Positions 36,454-45,785 of a stretch of 64,000 nucleotides of DNA are shown piece by piece. The notes under the pieces were generated by a model. The model made no database searches. It had not been told where the DNA came from and saw only the letters and a program-made list of their open reading frames with translations. Numbering within the stretch: the first letter of the stretch is position 1; each line of letters begins with the position of its first letter. The position numbers and the translations under genes were made by a program. This DNA is from CAYNFR01 sp964396595 (GTDB lineage: Bacteria > Bacteroidota > Bacteroidia > Chitinophagales > Saprospiraceae): the NCBI GenBank assembly GCA_964396595.1, contig CAYNFR010000002.1, positions 62,001 to 126,000 on the forward strand, given 5' to 3'.

Positions 36454-36720
36454 TTATTTAAGCAAGTCGGTTACATAAGGCATCAATGCCAGGTGTCTTG
36501 CTCTCTTCACCGCTATTGCCACTCTTTTCTGATACTTTAGTGAGTTGCCGGTGATTCTGCGAGGTAATAGTTTTCCTTGCTCGTTTACAAACTGTAACAA
36601 GAAATCTGCATCTTTATAATCGATGTGCTTAATCCCAAATTTCTTAAAACGACAGTATTTCTGTCTGTTTTTTCCAATCGTAGGATTGCTTAAGAATTTA
36701 ATATCATCTCTTGAGGCCAT
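36454..36720 (-). CDS. rpsR: 30S ribosomal protein S18
   Basis: 88 residues with the family block YCRFKKFGIKHIDYKD and RRITGNSLKYQKRVAIAVKRARHLALMPY split over the second half. Forms a heterodimer with S6, encoded directly upstream with a one-base overlap (36720). Confidence 0.97.
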   Translation of the reverse strand: MASRDDIKFLSNPTIGKNRQKYCRFKKFGIKHIDYKDADFLLQFVNEQGKLLPRRITGNSLKYQKRVAIAVKRARHLALMPYVTDLLK

Positions 36721-37232
36721 TATTCTTCTTCATTAGGTAGTGAAACAATAGGAGCTGCTGCGACCGGAATAGGAGCTGCTACGACCGGGACAGGTGCTGG
36801 TGTCGCTGTAGGCACAAATGCAGGCTTTTCGTAAGGAGCACCACCTCTGACAAACTTTTTGTCAGGAAGTTCCTTTTTCTTGGTCTTAGGTTCGTACTTG
36901 CGAATGACGCCATTGCGTTTGTCTTCGTTGTACTTGACGCCATATTTGTCAAGAAGGATCGTTAAGAATCTCATTATTCGCTCGTCACGTCTCATGCTGA
37001 GTTCAAGCTTGGGAATAATCCCGCCCCCTTCAGAAGAGAACTCTATACAGTAGTAAATACCGGATGATCGCTTATTGATAGAATAAGCTAGTTGTTTCAG
37101 ACCCATCTGTTCAACATGGATGATGTTACAGCCTTCGTTGGAAAGCATGTCAGTGTAGGTCTTCGCTGTCGATTTAATTTCATCGCCTGACAGTACGGGA
37201 TCGACGATGAAAGTCACTTCATAATATTTCAT
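36720..37232 (-). CDS. rpsF: 30S ribosomal protein S6 with Pro/Ala-rich tail
   Basis: 170 residues. The S6 domain (MKYYEVTFIVDP to about residue 110) is normal; after it comes a 55-residue extension rich in Pro, Ala and Val with repeated VVAAPIPVAAAPI-like units and an acidic end (NEEE). E. coli S6 carries a glutamate tail added by RimK; here the tail is encoded and mostly Pro/Ala. First gene of the operon, with a -7 box 35 bases upstream. Confidence 0.95.
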   Translation of the reverse strand: MKYYEVTFIVDPVLSGDEIKSTAKTYTDMLSNEGCNIIHVEQMGLKQLAYSINKRSSGIYYCIEFSSEGGGIIPKLELSMRRDERIMRFLTILLDKYGVKYNEDKRNGVIRKYEPKTKKKELPDKKFVRGGAPYEKPAFVPTATPAPVPVVAAPIPVAAAPIVSLPNEEE

Positions 37233-37267
37233 AATGTGTTTAAAAGAGCATTTTTTTAAATGGAGCG

Positions 37268-37275
37268 CAAAGATA
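37268..37275 (-). promoter_or_regulatory. -7 box of ribosomal protein operon
   Basis: TATCTTTG on the minus strand, followed by CGC, 35 bases before the rpsF start. Confidence 0.65.
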
Positions 37276-37314
37276 AATCAAAATCTTTTAAAAGAAAGAT
37301 GTTTTGGAAAATAG

Positions 37315-37322
37315 TATTTTTG
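37315..37322 (+). promoter_or_regulatory. -7 box of DUF4920 gene
   Basis: TATTTTTG fits TAnnTTTG and ends 61 bases before the ATG at 37384. It is divergent from the rpsF promoter 40 bp away. Confidence 0.4.
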
Positions 37323-37383
37323 TAGAATGAAAGGAGGTAGTGATCTCCCGTTTTATTGATTAAACTTATTTAAATAGATTTTT

Positions 37384-37860
37384 ATGATTCGTGTTGCTTT
37401 CGTATTGTTACTAATAACAACGTTTTTATCTTGCTCAAGAGCCCAGAAGGTTGAACTCAATGAAGGGATTAACCATTATGGTGCGGAAATTACTCCCGAA
37501 AATGCCGAAGATGTTTCAAACGTCGCAGAATTATTGGGAGATGTGCGTGAGCAGAAAGTCAAACTAAAAGGTGTAATCAATGAAGTATGTCAATCAAAGG
37601 GATGCTGGATGACGTTACAAGATTCAGACGCAAAACACAGTGTTTTTGTGAAGTTTACTGATTACGCCTTCTTTGTACCCAAGAATGCAGGTGGTAAAGA
37701 AGCTATTGTCGAAGGTATATTAACAATGAGCTTGACGCCAGTTGATGAATTAAGACATTACGCAGAAGACAAAGGAGCATCTGCAGAAGAGATTGCAGCC
37801 ATTACTGAACCCCAGATGGAGTTGAAGATGATGGTGGACGGTGTTATTATTTATAATTAA
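37384..37860 (+). CDS. DUF4920 lipoprotein
   Basis: 158 residues with a lipoprotein signal (LITTFLSC, lipidated Cys17). The mature domain has the DUF4920 pattern: VKLKGVINEVCQSKGCWMTL with two cysteines, FVKFTDYAFFVPKNAGGKEAIVEG, and a C-terminal beta strand. Its OB-like core recalls the secreted protein at 18760-19206. Cell-envelope protein of unknown function; the Cys pair might bind metal. Convergent with the sod gene, 14 bp apart. Confidence 0.85.
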   Translation: MIRVAFVLLLITTFLSCSRAQKVELNEGINHYGAEITPENAEDVSNVAELLGDVREQKVKLKGVINEVCQSKGCWMTLQDSDAKHSVFVKFTDYAFFVPKNAGGKEAIVEGILTMSLTPVDELRHYAEDKGASAEEIAAITEPQMELKMMVDGVIIYN

Positions 37861-37874
37861 GATCGAGCGGGCGC

Positions 37875-38624
37875 TTAGCTGCTCAGTCGGGCAGCTACAG
37901 CGTCCCAGTTAATGATCTTGTAAAAATTTCTGACATAGTCGGCGCGGACATTCTGATACTTCAGATAATAGGCGTGTTCCCAGACATCTAAACCAAGGAT
38001 TGGTTTTCCAGGTGCGTCAATGATGTTTTTCATGAGCGGATTATCTTGATTTGCCGTCTTGCTAATAAATAGCTTGCCCTGACTGTCTTTACTTAACCAA
38101 GCCCATCCGGAGCCAAATACGCTCATGGCGGTTTTTGTAAAAGCTTCTTGGAAATTTTCTACTGACCCAAATTCGCTTATCAACATATCAGCTAACTGTC
38201 CACCAGGTGAATTACTACCTGCCGGACCAATGATAGACCAGAAAAGACTATGATTGTAGTGACCCCCTCCGTTATTTCGAATAGATGCATTTGCTTGCTC
38301 AGCGGTAATGTTCTCCATAATTCGCTCAATTGCCATTCCATTGAAGTCGGCGTTTTGGGACAACGCTGAATTCAGATTATTCACATAAGCTGCATGGTGC
38401 TTTGAATGATGGATTTCCATTGTCATGACATCTATGTATGGTTCCAGTGCCGAGTATTCATAAGGAAGTGATGGCAATGAAAAAGATGCAACAGCCGTAT
38501 CAGTGGACTGAGCTTTAGTCACAATGTCTGAACCCTTATCACTCTTACAAGAAGGAAGAATCGATGTGGCTACAATGCCCGTCGCCAAAACTGTACCTGT
38601 TTTAAGAAATTCTCTCTTTTTCAT
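37875..38624 (-). CDS. Exported Fe/Mn superoxide dismutase lipoprotein
   Basis: Dismutates superoxide to O2 and H2O2. 249 residues: about 26 residues of signal (MKKREFLKTG, Tat-like, ending LPSC with Cys26) then a full Fe/Mn SOD. Metal ligands are His in EIHHSKHHAAY, His in HYNHSLFW, and Asp/His in LDVWEHAYY. The signal and lipobox put the enzyme in the envelope, not the cytoplasm, and suggest folding before export. Iron or manganese preference cannot be decided from what I can see. Confidence 0.93.
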   Translation of the reverse strand: MKKREFLKTGTVLATGIVATSILPSCKSDKGSDIVTKAQSTDTAVASFSLPSLPYEYSALEPYIDVMTMEIHHSKHHAAYVNNLNSALSQNADFNGMAIERIMENITAEQANASIRNNGGGHYNHSLFWSIIGPAGSNSPGGQLADMLISEFGSVENFQEAFTKTAMSVFGSGWAWLSKDSQGKLFISKTANQDNPLMKNIIDAPGKPILGLDVWEHAYYLKYQNVRADYVRNFYKIINWDAVAARLSS

Positions 38625-38945
38625 GTGTATGTTATACTATTCATAATTATCAATCGGTAAGATAGTGGTTTTGTTCACTTCTAAATAATAACGCCCTATA
38701 AAACATGAATAAGATTGATGCTATTAATGCTAGATAACGCCCATGTCTTTATCTCATTTATAAGGTTAATTGTTACTTGGTAAATATTCATCTGTAAAAC
38801 TTACCTACATAATCATTTCTCTAGGTAACAGAAGCGTCGTATTCTTAAGGCATGATTATTGACACAATAATTTAAAGGCAGATGTTGTTATAATAATCGA
38901 CTTACAGACCAATCATATTAATGAAACATAGACCTACACGTATAT
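38625..38945. other. 321-bp intergenic stretch
   Basis: AT-rich gap between the divergent sod and 38946 genes. It holds a 9-bp direct repeat ATAACGCCC (38688-38696 and 38734-38742). A weak TATCTTAC on the minus strand near 38658-38665 could be a degenerate sod -7 box. I see no RNA gene or hairpin. Confidence 0.4.
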
Positions 38946-39167
38946 ATGAAACACAACTACATTTCAGACCAAGTCATTCGTTACATTTACTTAGAGCTTC
39001 CTGCTCTTGAGTATCTTGAAACAGAGCACGCGATAGAAAACGATCCTGCCTACGCAGAAGCTTATAGAAGGCTATCTAAGGTAGTAGCTTTTCTTCCGGC
39101 AGTAAGCTTTTATCCATCAAAGAAATCCATCACTTCGATTCTTTCTTATAGCAAACAGACTGCATAA
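38946..39167 (+). CDS. Small helical protein, unknown function
   Basis: 73 residues. The pattern QVIRYIYLELPALEYLETEHAI... then PSKKSITSILSYS is of a type seen in small uncharacterised proteins of Saprospiria and relatives: an N-terminal helix with RY(I/L)Y, a run of acidic residues, and a PS..I..IL.YS ending. It resembles the start of an anti-sigma factor without the zinc ligands. No role can be assigned. Stop lies 6 bp from the convergent reductase gene. Confidence 0.55.
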   Translation: MKHNYISDQVIRYIYLELPALEYLETEHAIENDPAYAEAYRRLSKVVAFLPAVSFYPSKKSITSILSYSKQTA

Positions 39168-39173
39168 GAGAGA

Positions 39174-40274
39174 TCAAGATTCGAAACTTATCTCTAGTTC
39201 TGAAGTCAGTGCTCTACTCTGACAGGTGAGGATATAACCAGCTGCGACTTCCTTGTCATCAAGCGCATAACAGACATCCATTTTAACACTTCCCTTGATT
39301 GTTTTTGCTAGACATGTCGAGCATGCTCCGCTAGTACATGAATATGGGGCATCGTATTTGGCAGCAACTATAGCATCAAGTACAGTTTTGTCAGAAGGCA
39401 CAGTAATCGTGTGGGTTTGCCCTTGAAGATGAAAAGTCAGCTGGCAATCCGTACCGCCACCGGATTGAGCAGTCGCTGCTTGGTAAGCCGATATGAACCG
39501 CTCAGTATGAATGAAGTCTTTAGCAATTCCCCTCTTCGACAAATGGTCAACTACCGTATCAATCATTGCTCCCGGACCACATATATAATAGTGTGATTCA
39601 CGGTTGTCGGTAGGATACTTAGCCAAGAAGGCGTTGATTTTTGCCTCGTCGATTCTTCCTGCTTGACCTGTCCAACTCACTTTTCCACGACTAAACAGAC
39701 CTTTAAGCCCTGATTCTTTTTCTCTTAAAGGATTGCTCAGTGTGTGATCAATGAATACTTGTCCTGAATATTTCTTGATGATCTCATCGAGGGCATTATT
39801 AAAAATAATGTTGTTTTCATCTCGATTACCATACAACAGATGACAAACGCTCTTAGGCTCTTCCTCTAGGATTGTCTTGATGATTGACATGATAGGCGTA
39901 ATGCCACTTCCGGCAGCAAAAAAGTAAAAATGTCTACTTTTCTCATTAAGCGGATTATAGATAAAGGTGCCATCGGGAGTCATTACATCGACTTCGTCTC
40001 CGGTTTTAAAATTATCTGAAAGATGATTAGAAAGCAGCCCTTTTTTTACACGCTTGACATTAACTGCCAATTTTGATTCATGCGGTGCAGTACAGATAGA
40101 ATATGCACGTCGAACTTCTTCACCATTAAGGTGAACTTTAAGCGTCAGATATTGACCGGCCTTAAAGGCATAATTGTCTTTAAGGCTCGTAGGAATATCG
40201 AAGTAAAAACTTTTCGAATTTTCCGTTTCCGTTATCACCTGACTAATCTTAAGCTTGTGAAATGTCTTACTCAT
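39174..40274 (-). CDS. PaaE-like ferredoxin-NAD(P)+ reductase with C-terminal [2Fe-2S]
   Basis: 366 residues in three modules: FAD-binding barrel (RAYSIC at about 56-61), NAD-binding domain (AAGSGITPIMSI) and a plant-type [2Fe-2S] domain with Cys in YSCTSGACSTC and a distal Cys in LTCQS. This is the order of phenylacetyl-CoA epoxidase reductase PaaE. The other paa genes are not here, and Bacteroidota often carry such reductases outside paa clusters to serve other monooxygenases or desaturases. So the partner is unknown. Confidence 0.9.
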   Translation of the reverse strand: MSKTFHKLKISQVITETENSKSFYFDIPTSLKDNYAFKAGQYLTLKVHLNGEEVRRAYSICTAPHESKLAVNVKRVKKGLLSNHLSDNFKTGDEVDVMTPDGTFIYNPLNEKSRHFYFFAAGSGITPIMSIIKTILEEEPKSVCHLLYGNRDENNIIFNNALDEIIKKYSGQVFIDHTLSNPLREKESGLKGLFSRGKVSWTGQAGRIDEAKINAFLAKYPTDNRESHYYICGPGAMIDTVVDHLSKRGIAKDFIHTERFISAYQAATAQSGGGTDCQLTFHLQGQTHTITVPSDKTVLDAIVAAKYDAPYSCTSGACSTCLAKTIKGSVKMDVCYALDDKEVAAGYILTCQSRALTSELEISFES

Positions 40275-40321
40275 ATTACATTCTTAAAAACCCATTATTA
40301 CTTCTGGATTGCTTGAGCGTG

Positions 40322-40329
40322 CAAAAGTA
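40322..40329 (-). promoter_or_regulatory. -7 box of PaaE-like reductase gene
   Basis: TACTTTTG on the minus strand followed by C, 47 bases before the start at 40274. Confidence 0.5.
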
Positions 40330-40430
40330 TGAATTTGACGCATAACCCATTCCATGAACAGAATACAAAACATGACGAAAGGTTTAGTGCATCAATATAA
40401 TCCAAAGCTGAAGTCAGCTAGACAGAATTA

Positions 40431-41708
40431 TCAGAGTTGATCTGTCAGTCTTTGTACTACTTTGAACTCACTAAAAAAGACCTTGAGTAAAACCCGCAAG
40501 ATGGTATACGCCGGTATGGCGAGTATCATTCCTAAAACCCCGCCGAGATTTGCGCCGGCCAATACCACTAGAAATATCTCAAGTGGGTGGGCCTTTACGC
40601 TTTTAGAAAAAATATTGGGCTGCAGAATAAAATTATCAAGCATTTGCATCGCCCCGAATACCATTAACAATATGCCAAGCTTCGGAAGGAGTACATCATA
40701 AAAGGACAAATCAAGATTGGCCGTTATGGTTATTAACAAGCCGAATAGAGCGCCGAGTATCGGCCCGATGTATGGAACAACATTCATCAATGCCGCGAAG
40801 AAACCTATAACAACTGCATTTTTAAATCCTAACAATGATAGCGTCAACCCTACAAAAGTCCCCACACAGAAAATCTGAATTACGATACCGATGAAGTATC
40901 TTTTTAACATGTTTTCGCTTGTGCTTATAGCATCGAGCCATTTTTCCTCTTGGCCGCTAGGTGAAATGGCTCTTATGGCTCCGGAGAACAGACTATCTTC
41001 TTTCATAAAAAAGAAGGCAATAAAAAAAGATGAAATTATGGCTATCAAGACGCCACTTACAGCGCCAATAACTAGGTTTACGACACCTGTGATTCTTCCG
41101 GGATTAATAATCGTCAGTAGGTTGTCACGTATTTTATCAATCAAGCCCGGCGTACTTACCTTGGGAGTCAGTACGGTTTTCTCAGGGGAAGGTGGCTGTA
41201 TGTACACTACAAGATTGACTGTCTGTCGCATACTATCGTCATCACTGTATAATATAGAATCAAGTCGCTGAAAAGTAATGAAGCTTGTTTTAGACAATGT
41301 GTCTTCGATAAGGGGTATTTTATATTCCACTTGAGGGGCCGTCCATACCCCTTTGCGGAATAGCCAAGCCTCAATATCAGAAATGGGTTCTTGTAAGCTG
41401 TTAACGATATTGTCATAATTAAGCATGGCGATGTTGCGTGTTTGTTGTGCGAGTGGTGGCACGAACACCCATATCAACATAACCAGTAATCCCGCGAAAA
41501 TGACAATAGTGGAGGCTGAAGCCAATGCCTTTCCAACGTATTTCCTCAAATATTGATTGATGGGACTACCTATCAGCGACAGTACCCATCCTAAGATCAC
41601 AAAAGTGAACACTTCGCGGAAGTAATAAAGTATAAAACCTACGACTATAATGGGTAATAAGGTCCAGAAAAGTCGCTTATAAATGACAGAAGGCATATCG
41701 GAATTCAA
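40431..41708 (-). CDS. AI-2E family transporter (PerM/TqsA-like permease)
   Basis: Inner-membrane protein of 425 residues. N-terminal helices (LFWTLLPIIVVGFILYY, VILGWVLSLIGSPI, STIVIFAGLLVMLIWV) are followed by a soluble segment of about 120 residues and a C-terminal helix bundle with PYIGPILGALFGLL and the GGVLGMILAIPAYTILRVL ending typical of the family. Members export AI-2 or act as Na+/H+ antiporters; specific function here is unknown. ATG 41696 (MPSVIYK) is an alternative start. Confidence 0.88.
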   Translation of the reverse strand: MNSDMPSVIYKRLFWTLLPIIVVGFILYYFREVFTFVILGWVLSLIGSPINQYLRKYVGKALASASTIVIFAGLLVMLIWVFVPPLAQQTRNIAMLNYDNIVNSLQEPISDIEAWLFRKGVWTAPQVEYKIPLIEDTLSKTSFITFQRLDSILYSDDDSMRQTVNLVVYIQPPSPEKTVLTPKVSTPGLIDKIRDNLLTIINPGRITGVVNLVIGAVSGVLIAIISSFFIAFFFMKEDSLFSGAIRAISPSGQEEKWLDAISTSENMLKRYFIGIVIQIFCVGTFVGLTLSLLGFKNAVVIGFFAALMNVVPYIGPILGALFGLLITITANLDLSFYDVLLPKLGILLMVFGAMQMLDNFILQPNIFSKSVKAHPLEIFLVVLAGANLGGVLGMILAIPAYTILRVLLKVFFSEFKVVQRLTDQL

Positions 41709-41816
41709 CTTAATTCTAAAGGTAATATAGACAATTTAACAAGAAGGTGATTTATCTGGATTTTATTTTGCAAGTTCTATTACATTAGTCGATTTATTAA
41801 AAATAGTCAATTCACT

Positions 41817-44800
41817 ATGAGAGTTCTTTGTCTATCATTGGCCGTCGGCCTAATGTTTAATCTTTCTGCGCAGACAGCTATTCGACAAGATACTTTTTTT
41901 AGCCCGATGAAATTTCGGAATATTGGGCCATTTAGAGGGGGTAGGTCAGTGGCCGTAAGTGGTGTGGTCGGTGATCCTTTGACATATTATATGGGCTCTA
42001 CCGGTGGCGGCTTATGGAAAACGTCTGATGCAGGACATCATTGGCGTAATATTTCAGACGGTTATTTTAAGACAGGGTCTGTAGGTGCAGTGGCGGTGTC
42101 GGAGAGTCATCCTCATATTGTTTTCTGTGGAATGGGCGAACATGCCCCGCGCGGAGTGATGACTTCTCATGGCGATGGTGTTTACAAAACTGTTGATGCA
42201 GGGAAGACATGGCAGCATGTAGGGCTTAAAGAGACGCAACATATTGCAAGAATAGTCATCAATCCATTCAATCCCGATATAGTTTTAGTGGCTGCACAAG
42301 GACAACTTTACGGACCTAATCAAGAACGAGGTATTTACAGATCTGAAGACGGGGGCAAGACATGGGAAAGGACATTGTTTATTAATGATTTAACCGGCTG
42401 TGCCGAATTATCAATGGATATGAACTTCCCCAATATCATCTATGCTGCCATGTGGCACCATCAACGCTTGCCTTGGCAGGTTGTAAGCGGAGGATCAGGC
42501 AGTGGGCTATATAAATCGACAGATAACGGAAAAACCTGGCATAAACTTACCAAAGGTTTGCCTAAGGAGATGGGCAAAATGGCGATAGCCGTCAGCCGCT
42601 CAAATTCCAGAAAAGTGTATGCGTTGATAGAGAGCGACTCGGAGCGTGAGCTGGGAGGCCTATTTGTATCAAGTGATGCAGGGGAAAATTGGAAGAGGGT
42701 GAGTGATGATCATAGATTGATTCAGCGTGCATGGTATTATATCGAGCTAGCCATCGATCCCTCCAATGAAAATGTCGTTTATGTACTGACACCCAGCACA
42801 TATCGATCGATAGATGGGGGGGCGAACTGGAGCGAAGTAAGCGGTCAGCATGGCGACTATCACGATATATGGATTAACCCAAAGAATTCGCAGAATATCA
42901 TTTTAGCCGATGATGGAGGAGCGGCCATCAGCTTTGATTATGGAGCAAGTTGGTCAAGGCAAGATAACCAACCTACCGGCCAATATTACCGTATCAATGT
43001 AGATAATCATATACCCTACAGAATCTATTCAGGCCAACAAGATAATACCTCTATAAGAATAGATAGCAGAGCCATAGGTGCGTATGGTATTGATATAAAT
43101 AATTGGTCTTCTTCGGCAGGTGGCGAAAGTGCTTTTTTGGCTTTTGACCCTGACAATCCTCGATATGTACTAGGAGGCAGCTACCAAGGAACAATAAACA
43201 TTCTTGATACGCACACACGCGGACGCACTAAAATAATGTCTTATCCGGAGCAACTTCTAGGACGCGATGCAAAGGATATGAAGTATCGTTTTAACTGGAA
43301 TGCACCCATCATTAGATCTGTTCACGAGTCGAATACCTACTTTCATGCCGCTCAACTGTTGTTAAGAACAGATGATAACGGTTATACTTGGACAGAGTTT
43401 AGTCCGGATCTTACCCGAAATGATAAGACAAAACAAGGCAAAGGGGGTGTTCCATACACCAATGAAGCTGTAGGCGCCGAAAACTACGGTACCATAAGCT
43501 ATGTAGTCGAATCTCCACATGAGGCAGGGGTTTATTGGGTGGGTAGTGATGATGGTTTAGTGCATCTTACTCGCAACAATGGTGCTTCGTGGGACAATGT
43601 AACACCGCTGGGTCTCCAAGAGTGTCTAGTCAATGTCATAGAAGTCTCTCCACACAATCCGGCGGTAGCATATATAGCCACGACGAGATATAAATTTAAC
43701 GATCATACACCGGCATTGTATAAGACTGTTGACTATGGGAGGACATGGACAAATATTAGCTCCGGGATTCCTATGGGGTCATACTCAAGAGTCATACGCG
43801 AAGACCGGAACACTAAAGATTTACTTTTCACCGGGACAGAGACCGGACTATATATTTCATGGAATGGAGGCCTTTCATGGCAGTCGTTTCAGTTAAACCT
43901 TCCTATCACACCCATTACTGATATGATGATCAAAGAAGGTAATCTTATCGTAGCCACATCAGGAAGAGCTTTCTGGATTTTGGACGATTTGGGTCTGCTC
44001 GGGCAGAGACTTACTCACGAATCCGACGAACTAGTGCTATATCGACCAGATGACGTAATGCAAGTGACCGGAGGCAGTGAATTAAACAACGTGTCAGCCG
44101 ATTTTGACGGCACACATCCCTTAAGAGGTGTAAATCCTGCAACAGGAGTGGTGATTTATTATCAGTTGCCTATTGTTGCGGATTCAACTGAACTTGTTTT
44201 ACGGATAGAAGATATTCAAGGCGATGAAGTAAGGAGATATTCTTCAAAGAAAGACAATAATTACCAAAGCTGGAGTGGTGCCCCACCGGCAGACAAAACG
44301 CTAAGTACGCGCATTGGGCTGAATCGGTTCGTCTGGGACATGAGATATCCTACTATGCCGGGCATACCCAATACATACATAGAGGCCAACTTTAGAGGTC
44401 ATCGTGTCATACCCGGCACTTATACTCTTGTACTGTCTCAAGGTGACAAAGAGTTGAAACAGATAGTAAAAATATCCGCGCACCCTCAGTATGTGGTTAA
44501 TGAAGAAGACTATGCGGACTATCATTCGACTATTTCACACATGGAAGCAAACCTGACAGAAATGCATAACATGGTGAATGACCTATTTAAGAAAAAGGCC
44601 AAGTTGACGGAGCTAAAAAAGACCCTAAATCAGAACCATGCATCACATAAAGCAATCGCACAGTTACTAGAAGAAATGACAGTATGGGACAAAGAAATGA
44701 TACAACGTCTATCGAAAGCATACGATGATGTCGAAAACCATCCCAATAAATTTTCAGCAGAATATCTCTTCCTGCTCAATGAGATCGAAAGCGACATTCC

Positions 44801-44945
44801 CAAAGTCAATAAAGCCGCGCAAGAAAGAAAAGCACAGTTAGATGAGCAATGGCGTGTATTGAAGAACAGAGGAAATCAATTAAATGAAGGTCTTAAAAAG
44901 CTAAACGAAGCACTCTGGGCTTCAGGAATCGGAGCGATCTGGTAA
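41817..44945 (+). CDS. Secreted VPS10/sortilin-like beta-propeller protein
   Basis: 1042 residues with a signal peptide ending at LSAQ. The region up to about residue 720 is a series of BNR/Asp-box repeats (for example SDAGHHW, VDAGKTW, SEDGGKTW, STDNGKTW, NNGASWD, DYGRTW, NGGLSW) building one or two beta-propellers as in VPS10 and xyloglucanase-like proteins. A beta-rich domain follows (NRFVWDMRYPTMPG), then a helical, probably coiled-coil tail. No catalytic acid can be assigned, and there is no recognisable type IX sorting domain. Large homologues are common in Bacteroidota and lack a known role. Confidence 0.88.
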   Translation: MRVLCLSLAVGLMFNLSAQTAIRQDTFFSPMKFRNIGPFRGGRSVAVSGVVGDPLTYYMGSTGGGLWKTSDAGHHWRNISDGYFKTGSVGAVAVSESHPHIVFCGMGEHAPRGVMTSHGDGVYKTVDAGKTWQHVGLKETQHIARIVINPFNPDIVLVAAQGQLYGPNQERGIYRSEDGGKTWERTLFINDLTGCAELSMDMNFPNIIYAAMWHHQRLPWQVVSGGSGSGLYKSTDNGKTWHKLTKGLPKEMGKMAIAVSRSNSRKVYALIESDSERELGGLFVSSDAGENWKRVSDDHRLIQRAWYYIELAIDPSNENVVYVLTPSTYRSIDGGANWSEVSGQHGDYHDIWINPKNSQNIILADDGGAAISFDYGASWSRQDNQPTGQYYRINVDNHIPYRIYSGQQDNTSIRIDSRAIGAYGIDINNWSSSAGGESAFLAFDPDNPRYVLGGSYQGTINILDTHTRGRTKIMSYPEQLLGRDAKDMKYRFNWNAPIIRSVHESNTYFHAAQLLLRTDDNGYTWTEFSPDLTRNDKTKQGKGGVPYTNEAVGAENYGTISYVVESPHEAGVYWVGSDDGLVHLTRNNGASWDNVTPLGLQECLVNVIEVSPHNPAVAYIATTRYKFNDHTPALYKTVDYGRTWTNISSGIPMGSYSRVIREDRNTKDLLFTGTETGLYISWNGGLSWQSFQLNLPITPITDMMIKEGNLIVATSGRAFWILDDLGLLGQRLTHESDELVLYRPDDVMQVTGGSELNNVSADFDGTHPLRGVNPATGVVIYYQLPIVADSTELVLRIEDIQGDEVRRYSSKKDNNYQSWSGAPPADKTLSTRIGLNRFVWDMRYPTMPGIPNTYIEANFRGHRVIPGTYTLVLSQGDKELKQIVKISAHPQYVVNEEDYADYHSTISHMEANLTEMHNMVNDLFKKKAKLTELKKTLNQNHASHKAIAQLLEEMTVWDKEMIQRLSKAYDDVENHPNKFSAEYLFLLNEIESDIPKVNKAAQERKAQLDEQWRVLKNRGNQLNEGLKKLNEALWASGIGAIW

Positions 44946-45559
44946 TGTCGGATGAAGTCGTACATTTAAACAGCTTTCACACAGCAGGGCTAATAGAGGC
45001 CGGATGTGATGAGGCTGGACGGGGTTGTCTTGCCGGTCCGGTCTTTGCAGCAGCGGTGATACTGCCTTTGGGGTTTAAATCGGCAATGTTGCGAGACAGC
45101 AAATCAATCAAAGAAAGTGACCGTTATAGATTACGCGATATAATCATAAAAGAAGCTGTCTCATGGTCTGTCGCGATGAAATCGGTCGCGGTAATAGATA
45201 AGATAAACATACTCAATGCCAGTATTGCCGCCATGCAAGACGCTGTAAGTTCTCTAACCATTCGACCTGAACATTTGATAATAGACGGAAACAGGTTTCA
45301 TCCCTATGAAGGGATACCGCATAAGTGTATAGTGCGCGGGGATGATCTGTACCTATCTATAGCGGCAGCATCCATATTGGCTAAGACCTTCAGAGATGAT
45401 CACATGTATGAACTGTCGCGCAAATTTCCACAATACGGATGGGCAAAAAACAAGGGTTATGGTACGCAGGAACATCGGGAAGCCCTTAACGCTTATGGTC
45501 GCACTATCCATCACAGGCTGAGTTTCGTTGTCAAAAACCAAGCTACATTATTTGACTGA
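44945..45559 (+). CDS. rnhB: Ribonuclease HII
   Basis: Removes misincorporated ribonucleotides from DNA and RNA primers. 204 residues with the acidic residues in GCDEAGRGCLAGPV, the substrate-recognition GRG, Asp in LIIDGN and Asp in ASILAKTFRDDHM. Its ATG overlaps the previous stop by one base, so it is translationally coupled to the VPS10-like gene. Confidence 0.96.
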   Translation: MSDEVVHLNSFHTAGLIEAGCDEAGRGCLAGPVFAAAVILPLGFKSAMLRDSKSIKESDRYRLRDIIIKEAVSWSVAMKSVAVIDKINILNASIAAMQDAVSSLTIRPEHLIIDGNRFHPYEGIPHKCIVRGDDLYLSIAAASILAKTFRDDHMYELSRKFPQYGWAKNKGYGTQEHREALNAYGRTIHHRLSFVVKNQATLFD

Positions 45560-45757
45560 TGACGAGATAAAGACCTCAAGATGTAAAAATATATAGGCGT
45601 CAAGACCGAACATGGCGTAAGTAAGACAAAATAAGGTGTTCATAGCTCGTGAATACTAAACACGCATAGATGCCAAATGATATCTGAAATAAAGACAAAA
45701 GTCCATATTGTCTTCCACAGCATTACACTAATCTGTGCTTAATTAGTTAGTTAGTAG

Positions 45758-45765
45758 TATTTTTG
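45758..45765 (+). promoter_or_regulatory. -7 box of rsfS-ftsH operon
   Basis: TATTTTTG fits TAnnTTTG and ends 20 bases before the TTG start at 45786. Because transcription must begin after it, the TTG is the only reasonable start for rsfS. Confidence 0.5.
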
Positions 45766-45785
45766 TATTTATAATTAGGAATCAT

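Noticed and set aside
39174..40274. Phenylacetate degradation locus
   Set aside because: Only a PaaE-like reductase is present; no paaABCD or other paa gene is nearby.
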